Assembly: GCF_016860545.1 (NCBI RefSeq)
Contig: NZ_BNEB01000006.1
Location: 248,001-312,000 of the forward strand
Source of the DNA: Streptomyces asoensis
GTDB taxonomy: Bacteria; Actinomycetota; Actinomycetes; Streptomycetales; Streptomycetaceae
Length of the DNA: 64,000 nt
Direction: 5' to 3'
Shown here in pieces: positions 25,481-33,823 of the stretch; position 1 is the stretch's first letter, and the number at the start of each line of letters is the position of its first letter. The notes under the pieces are model-generated. The model saw only the letters and a program-made list of their open reading frames with translations, had not been told where the DNA came from and made no database searches. Position numbers and translations under genes: made by a program.

Positions 25481-26227
25481 TCAGGGGGCCGCGGCGGGGG
25501 TCTGTTCGGCCGGGCTGCCGGCCGCGGGGAGGTCGGCTGCGGGGGTGCCGGGGTCGTTCACCCAGCGGACCTTGTGGATGCGGCCGTCGACGACGTCGAG
25601 GACCAGGGTGCTCAGGACGTGGCCGTTGCGGTCGCGGAAGACCACGCCGGAGCGGGAGCCGACGTGGCGCGGCTCCATGGTGACGTCGAAGCGGGTCAGT
25701 GCGGGGCCGATCGCGCCGAGTACCCGGGCCACGTGCTCGGCGCCGACGATGCGCCCGGGCCAGGCCTGGGCCCTGCTGCCGCCGTTGCCGGCCGTCACGG
25801 AGGCGGCGAGCTGCCGGCAGACGGCCTGCGAGCAGCCCAGGGCCGACGCGATCTGCGCCAGGCCGCATCCGAAGACCTCGCGCAGGACGAACACGGCGCG
25901 CTCGAGCGGGGCGAGCCGCTCCAGCAGCATCACCGCCGCCGTCGCGTGCGGCTCGGTCCCTTCCGCCGGCTGGTCCGCAGCGGGCTGCTGCGGGGCCGGC
26001 TGCTGCGGGGCCGGCTGCTGCGGGGCGGGGCGCAGCAAGCCGGCTGCGATGCGGGTGACCTCGGCCGACAGGAACCTGCGGCGCGAGGCGGGTTCCGCGG
26101 GGGCGTCCTCGTAGCGCAGCCAGGCCTGGTGGACCGCGTCCTCGGCCTCCTCGGTGCTGCCCAGGATGCGGTGGGCGATGGCGAACAGTACGGGCCGCAG
26201 CTCGGCGAACTCCTCGGTTCGGCTCAC
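25481..26227 (-). CDS. SigJ-like ECF sigma factor with SnoaL-like C-terminal domain
   Basis: This 248-residue protein has sigma region 2 (FAELRPVLFAIAHRILGSTE, AEDAVHQAWLRYED), a linker with three QQPAP repeats, region 4 (LAPLERAVFVLREVFGCGLA, CSQAVCRQLAASV), and then a SnoaL/NTF2-like domain (GRIVGAEHVARVLGA to VNDPGTPA). This is the ECF41 (SigJ) layout, in which the C-terminal domain controls sigma activity without a separate anti-sigma factor. GTG 26227 follows AAGGAG. It lies at the edge of the biosynthetic cluster and could regulate it or itself. Confidence 0.88.
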   Translation of the reverse strand: MSRTEEFAELRPVLFAIAHRILGSTEEAEDAVHQAWLRYEDAPAEPASRRRFLSAEVTRIAAGLLRPAPQQPAPQQPAPQQPAADQPAEGTEPHATAAVMLLERLAPLERAVFVLREVFGCGLAQIASALGCSQAVCRQLAASVTAGNGGSRAQAWPGRIVGAEHVARVLGAIGPALTRFDVTMEPRHVGSRSGVVFRDRNGHVLSTLVLDVVDGRIHKVRWVNDPGTPAADLPAAGSPAEQTPAAAP

Positions 26228-26276
26228 GTGGGCTCCTTGTCGTCCGGGCCGGCCTCGGGCGGGCGGCGGGGCGGGC

Positions 26277-26633
26277 TCATGCCGCGGTTCCGAGGTCGTC
26301 AGTGGTGCCGAGGTCCTGCGCGGTGCCGAGGTCCTGCGCGTCCCGCTGTTCGCCGCCGCCCGGCTGCCGGTGTCGGTGCTCGTGGGCGTAGACGGCGAGG
26401 AACGTGGCGAGGGTGCGTACCGAGCCGGCGTGCGGTCCCAGCCCGGTGAGGGGGATGCTGCGTCCGAGGCCGGCCGACAGCGCGCTGTGGGCGAGCAGGG
26501 CCGCGGCGGCCAGTTCGCCGGGCGGGCGGCGGGCCGGGCCGGCACCGGCCATGCACAGGGCTTCGGCCCAGGCCTGGGAGGTGATCTCGGCCTGGCGTGC
26601 GTGTGGCCCGGAGGCGGGCGTGGCGGCGCTCAT
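26277..26633 (-). CDS. Small hypothetical protein
   Basis: This 118-residue protein has a helical middle (EITSQAWAEALCMAGAG, ELAAAALLAHSALSAGL, TLATFLAVYAHEHRHRQ) and a tail of three Asp-Leu-Gly-Thr repeats. ATG 26633 follows GAGGGGA. It ends 49 bp before the SigJ-like gene on the same strand and may be cotranscribed with it. The family is not recognised. Confidence 0.65.
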   Translation of the reverse strand: MSAATPASGPHARQAEITSQAWAEALCMAGAGPARRPPGELAAAALLAHSALSAGLGRSIPLTGLGPHAGSVRTLATFLAVYAHEHRHRQPGGGEQRDAQDLGTAQDLGTTDDLGTAA

Positions 26634-26670
26634 GGGCTTCCCCTCGTTCGGTCGGCTCCGGTGGTCTCCC

Positions 26671-26760
26671 GTGCGGTGCGGTGCGGTGCGGTGCAGTTCG
26701 GTGCGCTGTGGTGCGGTGCCGTGCGGCATGTGGTGCGGGTCGTGCGGTGTGACGCGTGTG
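26671..26760. repeat. GTGCG simple-sequence repeat
   Basis: About five perfect GTGCG units (26671-26694) continue into degenerate GGTGC units up to about 26760, in the gap between the P450 stop and the small hypothetical gene. It is a probable slippage-prone microsatellite. Confidence 0.6.
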
Positions 26761-26812
26761 CGGTGGCCCCTGGGGGCCGGTTCAGCGGGGGTGGGTCGTC
26801 GTGGTCCGGGGG

Positions 26813-28126
26813 TCATCGTGGTTCGGGGGTCATGAGCAGGCGTTGGGGGTGCAGGGTGGTGTGGGGGGCGGCGCGCACCCGGCTGCCGGGTCCGGCGCTC
26901 AGGCGCCATTCGCGGGCCACCGCCCCGAGCAGGGTCTCGAGTTCCTTCCAGGCGAACGTCTCTCCGACGCATCCGCGTGCTCCGGCGCCGAAGGGGATGT
27001 AGGAGGCGTCCTGGGCGCTCGGGCGGAGGGTGAGCCAGCGGTCCGGGTCGAGGCGGTGGGGGTCGGGGTAGCGGTCGGGGTCGCGGTGCAGCAGGTAGGA
27101 ACTGAACATCACGTGGGTGTCGGCGGGGAGGGTGTGCTCGCCGAGGGTGACCGGGGTGAGGGTCTTGCGGCAGGTGATCCACACGGGCGGGTAGAGCCGC
27201 AGGACCTCCATCAGGAACCGCAGGGCGTAGCCGGGCGGGCCGTGGCCGTGGCCGGGTCGGGCGCCCGCGGCGGGGCCGGTGCCGGTGTCCGGGTCCGTGC
27301 TCTCGGTGTGTGCCAGGTCCTTGAGGACCTTCTCCTCGACGAGGGGGTCCTGGGCGAGGAGGTGGAGGGCCCAGGACATCACCGAGGCCGTGGTGACGGT
27401 GGCCGCGGTGAGCATCATGACGGCCTCGTCGCAGATCTGTCCGGCGTCCAGTGCGGTGGTGCCGTCGGGGCCGGTGTCGGTCAGCAGGGCGGAGAGGTAG
27501 CCGGCCGTGGGGTGCGCGGGGTCGCGGCGGCCGGCGAGGGGGGCGAGCAGCGCGCGGAAGTCGGTGAAGGCGCGGGCCAGCCGTCCGGCGGGCTGCGGTG
27601 AGCGGGCCGCCGCGCCGTACAGGGGTTTTCTGATCATTTCCCAGGACAGGGCGGCGAGGTGCTCGCCGAGCGTGCCGGAGGTCTCCTCGGGCAGGGTGCC
27701 GAAGAGGGTGCTCAGCGCGATGCCGCTGGCGGCCCGGCACATCTCGGCCTGGATGTCGAGTGGCCGTCCGGGCCGCCAGGGGGCCACGGTGCTGCGGGCG
27801 ATGTCCTGCATGAGCGGGGTGTGGCCGGCGACCGCCGCGGTGCGCAGGTAGGGGTGGGCCAGTCGCCGGTAGTGGCGGTGCAGGGTGTCGTCGGGGGCGA
27901 GCAGTCCCGCGCGGCTGAGGATCCTGGCCTTCTGGAAGAGCTCGCCCTTGCCGTAGTGCTTGCCGTCCTTGACCAGGATGCGGCGTACCAGGGCGGGGTC
28001 GGTGACGAACTGGGCGGGCATGCCGTCCACGGACACGGTGCGCAGGCGGTGGCCGCGCAGGTCGCGTTCCATCCGGCTGAAGCGGAACGGCGCGGGGCCG
28101 CCCGCGTCACGCGGCGTCGGCGCCAT
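26813..28126 (-). CDS. Cytochrome P450
   Basis: This 437-residue P450 has the haem-binding loop FGAGARGCVG with the Cys ligand, the ExxR motif in MEVLRLYPPVW, and PxDTHVMFSSYLLHRDPDRY. The I-helix reads MLTAATVTTASVMSW: the threonine of the oxygen-activating AGxD/ET motif is kept but the acidic residue is Val. The start overlaps the end of the upstream prenyltransferase by 20 bp, so it belongs to the polyprenyl synthase operon and probably oxidises the prenylated naphthoquinone or the prenyl chain. The redox partners are not in the window. Confidence 0.93.
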   Translation of the reverse strand: MAPTPRDAGGPAPFRFSRMERDLRGHRLRTVSVDGMPAQFVTDPALVRRILVKDGKHYGKGELFQKARILSRAGLLAPDDTLHRHYRRLAHPYLRTAAVAGHTPLMQDIARSTVAPWRPGRPLDIQAEMCRAASGIALSTLFGTLPEETSGTLGEHLAALSWEMIRKPLYGAAARSPQPAGRLARAFTDFRALLAPLAGRRDPAHPTAGYLSALLTDTGPDGTTALDAGQICDEAVMMLTAATVTTASVMSWALHLLAQDPLVEEKVLKDLAHTESTDPDTGTGPAAGARPGHGHGPPGYALRFLMEVLRLYPPVWITCRKTLTPVTLGEHTLPADTHVMFSSYLLHRDPDRYPDPHRLDPDRWLTLRPSAQDASYIPFGAGARGCVGETFAWKELETLLGAVAREWRLSAGPGSRVRAAPHTTLHPQRLLMTPEPR

Positions 28127-29021
28127 GGTCGATGGACGGCATGAGGTCCAGCCGGCTGCGTGCCTGGAAGCGGTAGTAGGACTGGAGTTTGTAGTACTCC
28201 TCGCCCGAGGAGGTCATGGCGGCGTAGACCATCTTGGGGTCGTCGCCGCCGTAGGCGACGCTGTCGAGGAAGTGCTCGATCTTGGGGCCGAGCCGGGCGG
28301 GCAGGGCGAGCGGGTCGTGGGTCTTCACGCTGAAGGCGATGCGTTCGATCTTCGGGGAGTCCCAGTTCAGGGTGACGTAGAAGCCGAAGGACTTCTCGCA
28401 GAAGCGGAGCATCTGCTCGCTGGGGTCGGGCATGCCGGTGGCGCGGTGCATCGCGAGGACTTCGGCGGGGCGGCGCAGGTGGTCGGGGAAGTTGGTGAAG
28501 TACAGGTTGACGGTGTTGCTGCGGTAGTCGATGGCGACGACGTCGACCTTGTCGGCGAGGCCGCGGTCGGCGAAGAAGGCGAAGTTCTCGGCGAGGCTGG
28601 GCGGCATGGAGGGCAGGTCGCGCAGTTCGGCCAGGCTCTGGCGGTGGCCGCCGGGGAAGTACACCCAGATCTTGCGGAAGCCGCCGACGATGCCGAAGTC
28701 GATGCCGTAGCTGTCGATGGGGCACCGGCTGCGGATGTCGCCGAGCAGGCTCTCGGCGGGGCGGCCGGTGGGGGTGACGAAGCCGTGCTCGCGGGCCCGC
28801 TCGTAGGGGTCGACGGTGCGCGGGATGGTGAAGCGGCAGTCGAACTCGCCTTCGTGGCGGGCGTTGGTCGCCACCCGGAAGGCGATGATGGCCTGCGGGA
28901 TGACGTCCTCGAAGGCTTCCAGGACGGGCCAGACCTTCTCGCGTGAGCAGGTCACGTCGATGAGTGCCGCCGACTGTTCGACACCGGTGAAGAGGTCCGC
29001 CAGCTGCGTGGTGGTCGTCAT
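28107..29021 (-). CDS. Aromatic prenyltransferase (ABBA, CloQ/NphB family) 1
   Basis: This 304-residue protein has the ABBA (PT-barrel) fold pattern: SYGIDFGIVGGFRKIWVYFP, VDVVAIDYRSNTVNLYF, YVTLNWDSPKIERIAFSVKT (each in blocks) and a final YYKLQSYYRFQ. It lacks the DDxxD motif, as is usual in this family, where basic residues bind the diphosphate. It transfers a dimethylallyl or geranyl group to an aromatic polyketide or similar acceptor. ATG 29021 follows GGAGGAA. It is coupled to a polyprenyl synthase and a P450. A paralogue lies at 30370. The donor length and position cannot be told from sequence. Confidence 0.93.
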   Translation of the reverse strand: MTTTTQLADLFTGVEQSAALIDVTCSREKVWPVLEAFEDVIPQAIIAFRVATNARHEGEFDCRFTIPRTVDPYERAREHGFVTPTGRPAESLLGDIRSRCPIDSYGIDFGIVGGFRKIWVYFPGGHRQSLAELRDLPSMPPSLAENFAFFADRGLADKVDVVAIDYRSNTVNLYFTNFPDHLRRPAEVLAMHRATGMPDPSEQMLRFCEKSFGFYVTLNWDSPKIERIAFSVKTHDPLALPARLGPKIEHFLDSVAYGGDDPKMVYAAMTSSGEEYYKLQSYYRFQARSRLDLMPSIDHGADAA

Positions 29022-29050
29022 TGTTCCTCCAACTGCCGTACGGGGGCGGG

Positions 29051-30121
29051 TCACTTGTCGCGGTAGGCCACGCGCAGGGCCATGTTGGTCAGTTCGCCGC
29101 GCCAGGCGGGGTCGAGGGGGGCGTCGGCGAGGGCCGCGCAGCCCTGGTCGACCAGGGTGGCGATGTGGCGTTCGACGTCCTCGGGGACGCCGGTGTCCAG
29201 CAGGCGGCCGCGGATCTCCTCGGGGGTGTGTCCGGGCTCGGTGATGAGGTCGCGGATGCGGGCATCGCGCTGCATGGCCCAGCCCAGCAGGAGGGTCATC
29301 TTGTGCTGGCTGAAGTCGAGGCCGGCGGTCTTGCCGGTCCGGGCGGCGTCGCCGAACGCGTCGAGGAGGTCGTCGCGGAGCTGGAACGCCTCGCCGACCG
29401 CTTCGCCGTACTGGGTGAGGGCGGGGGCGAGGTCGGGGCGTCCGGCGGCGCCGGCGCCGACGACCAGGGGGCGGTGGATGGTGTAGCGGCCGGACTTGAT
29501 CAGTGCGATGAGCCGGGACAGGTCGGGGTCGATGCTGAACTCGGCGGCCGCGGCGACGTCCATGTACTGGCCGATCATGACTTCGGAGCGCAGCCGGTGC
29601 CATTCGGCGAATCCGCCGGAGGGGCCGTTCGACATGAGTTCGTCGGAGTAGACCAGTGCGAGGTCGCCGACGAGGAGGGCGACGCCCTCGCCGAAGCGGC
29701 GGGACTCGCCCTGCCAGCCGCGGGTGCGGTGCAAGGTGGCGTGCAGGAGGTGGACGGCGGGCTTGCCGCGCCGGGTGTGGGAGTCGTCCAGGACGTCGTC
29801 GTGGACGAGGGCGGAGACGTGCAGCAGTTCCAGGGCCGCGGCCGCGTCGATGACGGCGGCGTCGTCGGGGTCGCCGCCCGCGGCGAGGTAGCCGGTGAGG
29901 CAGAACGCCGGGCGGATGAGCTTGCCGCCGGCCCGTACGAGGTCGGACAGTGCGTCGATGGCGACGACGGCGTGTTCGTGCACCGCCGCGTAGCGGTCGC
30001 GTTCGGCGGCGAGGAAGTCGCTCATCCGGTGCTGGACGCGGCCGAGCAGGTCCTCGACGGTGCGCCGCGCGTGGGCGGCATCCTGGTCGGTGGCGGCCCG
30101 GCGGGTCACGGCAGTGGTCAC
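29051..30121 (-). CDS. Polyprenyl diphosphate synthase (GPP/FPP type)
   Basis: This 356-residue trans-prenyl diphosphate synthase has GGKLIRPAF, the first Asp-rich motif LVHDDVLDDSHTRRG and the second, QLRDDLLDAFGD, plus the basic SGRYTIHRPL and HKMTLLLGWA segments. It condenses DMAPP with IPP from the mevalonate operon. The chain length (C10 or C15) cannot be fixed, but the flanking prenyltransferases suggest C10. GTG 30121 is used because AAGGAG lies seven bases upstream. It is the first gene of the minus operon and diverges from prenyltransferase 2 across a SARP-type array. Confidence 0.93.
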   Translation of the reverse strand: MTTAVTRRAATDQDAAHARRTVEDLLGRVQHRMSDFLAAERDRYAAVHEHAVVAIDALSDLVRAGGKLIRPAFCLTGYLAAGGDPDDAAVIDAAAALELLHVSALVHDDVLDDSHTRRGKPAVHLLHATLHRTRGWQGESRRFGEGVALLVGDLALVYSDELMSNGPSGGFAEWHRLRSEVMIGQYMDVAAAAEFSIDPDLSRLIALIKSGRYTIHRPLVVGAGAAGRPDLAPALTQYGEAVGEAFQLRDDLLDAFGDAARTGKTAGLDFSQHKMTLLLGWAMQRDARIRDLITEPGHTPEEIRGRLLDTGVPEDVERHIATLVDQGCAALADAPLDPAWRGELTNMALRVAYRDK

Positions 30122-30202
30122 GACGCATCTCCTTGGACGGGGCTTTGTGCGCTTCGGCGGGTGACGCGGAGAAAGTGGCGGGGTCAGAATGCGCGGCGCG
30201 AA

Positions 30203-30242
30203 TGCAGCAGAGGTGGAGCCCGGTTGGAGCGAAAGTCGAGCG
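30203..30242 (+). promoter_or_regulatory. SARP-type operator, four heptamers phased at 11 bp
   Basis: TGCAGCA (30203), TGGAGCC (30214), TGGAGCG (30225) and TCGAGCG (30236) start exactly 11 bp apart. This is the pattern bound by SARP regulators such as ActII-ORF4. It lies 128 bp before prenyltransferase 2 and could also serve the divergent polyprenyl synthase. Confidence 0.7.
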
Positions 30243-30369
30243 GCACGGCGCGGAACAGGTGTGCGGGGAAATCGGCGGGGGTCCGGTCGGGCGCCAAGAC
30301 GGCGCCAAGAGGGGTGGGTCAGGGTGGTGGCGTATGCCGCAGACACCGGCTGACCCTTTGGAGGAGCTC

Positions 30370-31281
30370 ATGCCAGAACCCGCTGGATTGGATAAGGTCT
30401 ATTCGGCGGTTGAGGAAACGGCCCGGCTGCTGGACGTTCCTTGTTCGCCCGACCAGGTCGCCCCGGCCCTGAAGGCCTTCGGGGACGAACTCCCCGGTTC
30501 CCACATCGTTTTCAGCATGGCGGCCGGTGAACGGCACCGCGGGGAAGTCGACTTCGATTTCTCGCTGACTCCCGAGGGCGGCGATCCGTATGCCACCGCG
30601 CTGGCGCACGGTCTCATCGAGGAGACGGACCACCCCGTCGGCGCACTGCTGGCGGAGGTCCAGGCGCGCTGTGCGATAGCCAGTTACGGTGTCGAGTACG
30701 GCATCGTCGGCGGGTTCAAGAAGTCGTACGCGTTCTTCCCGCTGGACGACTTCCCGCCGCTGGTGAAGTTCGCGGGCATCCCGTCGGTGCCGTCCGCGCT
30801 CGGCGAGCACCTGGACACGCTGACGCGGCTGGGCTGGGACGACAAGGTGTCGGCGATCGGCGTCAACTACCACAAGCGCACGCTGAACGTGTATCTCGCC
30901 GCGGCGCAGGTGCCGGCGCAGAACAAGGTGGCGCTGCTGCGTGCGTTCGGGTTCCCGCAGCCGGACGCGCAGGTCATGGAGTTCCTCGAGCGGTCGTTCT
31001 CGCTGTATCCGACGTTCAACTGGGACTCCTCCGCCGTCGAGCGGATCTGCTTCTCGGTGAAGACCCAGGACCCCGGTGAGCTGCCCGCGCCGTTCGACGC
31101 GGACGTGGACCGGTTCGCCCGTGGCGTGCCCCATGTGTACGAGGGGGGACGCGAGTTCGTCTCCGCCGTCGCGCTGGCGCCGTCGGGCGAGGCGTACTAC
31201 AAGCTCGCCGCCTACTACCAGAAGGCGCGCCAGTCGTCGAACGCCGCGTTCGCGGCCAAGCAGGACGACGCCGCGTCATAA
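30370..31281 (+). CDS. Aromatic prenyltransferase (ABBA, CloQ/NphB family) 2
   Basis: This 303-residue paralogue of prenyltransferase 1 shares SYGVEYGIVGGFKKSYAFFP, YHKRTLNVYLAAAQ, NWDSSAVERICFSVKTQDP and a C-terminal YYKLAAYYQKA. ATG 30370 follows GAGGAG by three bases. It is transcribed away from prenyltransferase 1 from a promoter with a SARP-type array. Two different prenyltransferases imply two prenylation steps, two acceptors, or one functional and one diverged copy. The furanonaphthoquinone cluster, as I remember it, also carries two. The acceptor is presumably the flaviolin-derived core. Confidence 0.93.
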   Translation: MPEPAGLDKVYSAVEETARLLDVPCSPDQVAPALKAFGDELPGSHIVFSMAAGERHRGEVDFDFSLTPEGGDPYATALAHGLIEETDHPVGALLAEVQARCAIASYGVEYGIVGGFKKSYAFFPLDDFPPLVKFAGIPSVPSALGEHLDTLTRLGWDDKVSAIGVNYHKRTLNVYLAAAQVPAQNKVALLRAFGFPQPDAQVMEFLERSFSLYPTFNWDSSAVERICFSVKTQDPGELPAPFDADVDRFARGVPHVYEGGREFVSAVALAPSGEAYYKLAAYYQKARQSSNAAFAAKQDDAAS

Positions 31282-31430
31282 CCCCGCCCCCGTGCGCCGT
31301 CCGGCCGGCGGCCGGGGCCGGGAAGTGGTCGGCCGGGGCCGGGAGGTCGTCGGCCGCGCGCCCGGTTCGTCGTATTCCGGGCGGCGACGTCGTGTGCCGG
31401 TATTGCGTCACCAGTGATTCCAGCTGTCGC

Positions 31431-31481
31431 ACGAGCGGGCTTCGATCCCCGATCAAGCGCCTGTCGAGCCGGATACGAGCG
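31431..31481 (+). promoter_or_regulatory. SARP-type operator, five heptamers phased at 11 bp
   Basis: ACGAGCG (31431), TCGATCC (31442), TCAAGCG (31453), TCGAGCC (31464) and ACGAGCG (31475), each exactly 11 bp from the next. A -10-like CATACC follows at 31493. It precedes the TetR-fold gene and the exporter. Confidence 0.75.
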
Positions 31482-31534
31482 GGGCGGGCGACCATACCGC
31501 GAAAAGCCAAGGTTTCCCCCTGGAGGGTCAGTAC

Positions 31535-32002
31535 ATGTCTACAGCAACCGAAGTGGAAGAAGCGTCGGCCATCATCACCGCGTACGGGCAGGCTTTCGCG
31601 GAGGCCGGTGCGGCCGCTTATCACGGGCCGCGCGAGAAGCTCGCCGAGAACATCGTGCGCCTCACTCTGGAATTCTTCGAGGACCCCAAGTGGCAGCCGC
31701 AGCTCCTTACGGCCCTGCGTACCGCGACCGCCAGCAAGGAGGGCGCGGAGCCGATGCGCAACCTCTTCTCCGCGCAGGTCTTCGCGCAGGCGGGCGTGGC
31801 GCTCGAGGAGGACCCGCTGAGCATCGACGAGCTCGCGGGCAAGCTCAGCATCAAGCCGATCCACATCAACGCGTCGGCCGCGCAGCTGTGGGGTGTGTTC
31901 CTCCTGCGGTACGTCCTGCGCGTGGAGCCGATCGCGTCGGCGTCGGTGGACGAGATCGTCACGCTCCTGGCGCCCACGGTCGAGCGCTACATCGTCGGCT
32001 GA
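31535..32002 (+). CDS. TetR C-terminal ligand-binding domain without HTH
   Basis: This 155-residue protein matches the C-terminal half of TetR-family regulators (TetR_C_17 type): REKLAENIVRLTLEFFEDP, MRNLFSAQVFAQAGVA, then LRYVLRVEPIASASVDEIVT and LLAPTVERYI. No DNA-binding helix-turn-helix precedes it, and the frame opens only 18 residues before homology starts. It could bind the pathway product as a sensor, chaperone or decoy, or heterodimerise with a full TetR protein. ATG 31535 lies after CTGGAGG. It is followed 72 bp later by the MFS exporter. Confidence 0.75.
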   Translation: MSTATEVEEASAIITAYGQAFAEAGAAAYHGPREKLAENIVRLTLEFFEDPKWQPQLLTALRTATASKEGAEPMRNLFSAQVFAQAGVALEEDPLSIDELAGKLSIKPIHINASAAQLWGVFLLRYVLRVEPIASASVDEIVTLLAPTVERYIVG

Positions 32003-32074
32003 CGGTCGCAGCGACCGGCGCACCAACCAGCGGAAGGAACCGTCCAGCCCCGGACCGGGAGGACAACTAACGTC

Positions 32075-33631
32075 ATGAGTACCCTCAACGAATCACGAGA
32101 CCAGGCCGGCGGCACCACCGCCGGCGACCCCCGGCGCTGGAAGGCGCTGGCCGTACTCACCGCCGTGCAGTTCATGCTGATGCTGGACGTCACCGTGGTG
32201 AACATCGCGCTCCCCAACATCCAGTCCGACCTCGGGTTCTCCACCGAGGGCCTGGCCTGGGTGGTCAACGGCTACCTGCTGATGGCCGCCGGATTCCTGC
32301 TGCTGGGCGGACGCGTCGCCGACCTGCTCGGCCGCCGCAAGGTGTTCGTGGCGGGTGTCCTGCTCTTCGGCGTCTCCTCGATCATGTGCGGCGCCGCGAA
32401 CACGCCCGGTCTGCTCGTGGCCGGACGGTTCCTCCAGGGCTTCGGTGAGGCGCTCGCGGCGCCGGCCGCGCTCGGCCTGATCGCCGTGCTGTTCACCGAC
32501 GCCAAGGAGCGGGCCAAGGCCCTGGGGATCTGGGGCGGACTGGCCGCGCTCGGCGGGGCGGTCGGCTCGGTCGTCGGCGGTCTGGTGACCGACTTCATCG
32601 ACTGGCGCTGGGTGTTCTACATCAACATCCCGATCGTGGTGCTGGCGCTGGTGGTCATTCCGCGTCTGATGCCGGAGAGCCGGATGGCCCGCCGCGAGGG
32701 CCAGCGTCTGGACCTGGTGGGGGCCCTGACCACCACCGCCGGTCTGGTGGGCGTCGTGTACGGCCTGCTCAAGGCGGCCGACCACTCGTGGGGCTCCTCG
32801 CAGGTGCTGCTGCCGCTGCTGGGCGGGGCCGCCGCACTGGTCTTCACGGCCGTGTGGGAGTCGCGGGTGCCCGAGCCGATGATCCCGCTGCGGTTCTTCA
32901 AGAACCGCACCCGGGTGACGAGCAACGCCGTGAGCATGATGTCGTTCGCGTCGTTCTACACCTACGCCTTCGTGGCCACCCTGTACCTCCAGCAGGTGCT
33001 GCACTACTCGCCGATGGAGACGGGCCTGGCCTACATCCCGCTCACCATCGCGACCGGTGTGGGCATGGGTGTGTCCACCGCGCTGATGCCCCGTATCGGC
33101 GTCAAGCCGATCGTGGTCATCGCCTTCTTCGGTTCCGCCCTGGGCCAGTTCATCGCCGCCAACGGCTTCTCCCCCGACGCCAGTTACGTCGGCGGGGTCA
33201 TGCCCGGCCTGGTGGTGTTCGCGCTGTTCAACGGTATGGGCTTCCCCGTGCTGATCAACGGCGGCCTGCACGAGGTCACCGGGCAGGACGCGGGACTGGC
33301 CTCCGGTGTGCAGACGTCGATGCAGCAGATCGGCGCGGCCCTGGGCCTGGCCACCCTGGTGCCCATCGCCCTGCGCTACGTCAACGACCACGCGGGCGAC
33401 GGCAACCCCGCCGCGGTCGCCTCCGACGGGTTCGCGCTGGCGCTGCACGTGGCCGCGGGCGTGCTGGCCGCCGCGGGTCTGATCGCCCTGTTCCTGCTCG
33501 GGAAGGTGAGCGCGGAGAAGCGTGACGCGCACGCCGAGGCCGCCGAGGTGCTGGCGGAGGCTCCCGCGCCCGTCCAGGCGCCCTCCCCCGCGCAGGCGCC
33601 CGCTCCGCAGGCCGCCGACGTCAAGGCATGA
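32075..33631 (+). CDS. MFS drug exporter, DHA2 (EmrB/QacA) family, 14 helices
   Basis: This 518-residue exporter has the family motifs MLDVTVVNIALPNIQ in helix 1, GGRVADLLGRRKVF (motif A) after helix 2, and GLGGAVGSVVGGL-like motif C (ALGGAVGSVVGGLVTDF) in helix 5. Hydrophobic segments are spread along the whole chain. It probably exports the meroterpenoid product and confers resistance. It shares a SARP-type promoter with the TetR-fold gene. The C-terminus is Ala/Pro-rich. A terminator follows at 33660. Confidence 0.95.
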   Translation: MSTLNESRDQAGGTTAGDPRRWKALAVLTAVQFMLMLDVTVVNIALPNIQSDLGFSTEGLAWVVNGYLLMAAGFLLLGGRVADLLGRRKVFVAGVLLFGVSSIMCGAANTPGLLVAGRFLQGFGEALAAPAALGLIAVLFTDAKERAKALGIWGGLAALGGAVGSVVGGLVTDFIDWRWVFYINIPIVVLALVVIPRLMPESRMARREGQRLDLVGALTTTAGLVGVVYGLLKAADHSWGSSQVLLPLLGGAAALVFTAVWESRVPEPMIPLRFFKNRTRVTSNAVSMMSFASFYTYAFVATLYLQQVLHYSPMETGLAYIPLTIATGVGMGVSTALMPRIGVKPIVVIAFFGSALGQFIAANGFSPDASYVGGVMPGLVVFALFNGMGFPVLINGGLHEVTGQDAGLASGVQTSMQQIGAALGLATLVPIALRYVNDHAGDGNPAAVASDGFALALHVAAGVLAAAGLIALFLLGKVSAEKRDAHAEAAEVLAEAPAPVQAPSPAQAPAPQAADVKA

Positions 33632-33659
33632 CGGCCGGCGCCTGACCATACGTCACCGT

Positions 33660-33700
33660 GACGCAGCAACCCCCGCACTGGATGCTGGGGTTGCTGCGTC
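33660..33700 (+). terminator. Terminator after the MFS exporter
   Basis: Perfect 14-bp stem, GACGCAGCAACCCC (33660-33673) with GGGGTTGCTGCGTC (33687-33700), 13-base loop, followed by TTCGTCGTCG. Confidence 0.8.
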
Positions 33701-33823
33701 TTCGTCGTCGTTGCGCCGGCCGGGACGGCCCGCCCGCCCGGGGCGGTCGATCCCCGGGAGGGGGGGCCGGTGGCGGCGCGATATTCGGGTGGCCGCCGGG
33801 GGCCGTGCGGGTAGGGTCGGGCC

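Noticed and set aside
28107..30371. A single 754-codon frame spanning prenyltransferase 1 and upstream DNA
   Set aside because: Only the part from 29021 has prenyltransferase homology and a ribosome site; the upstream part is antisense-frame shadow of the polyprenyl synthase gene.
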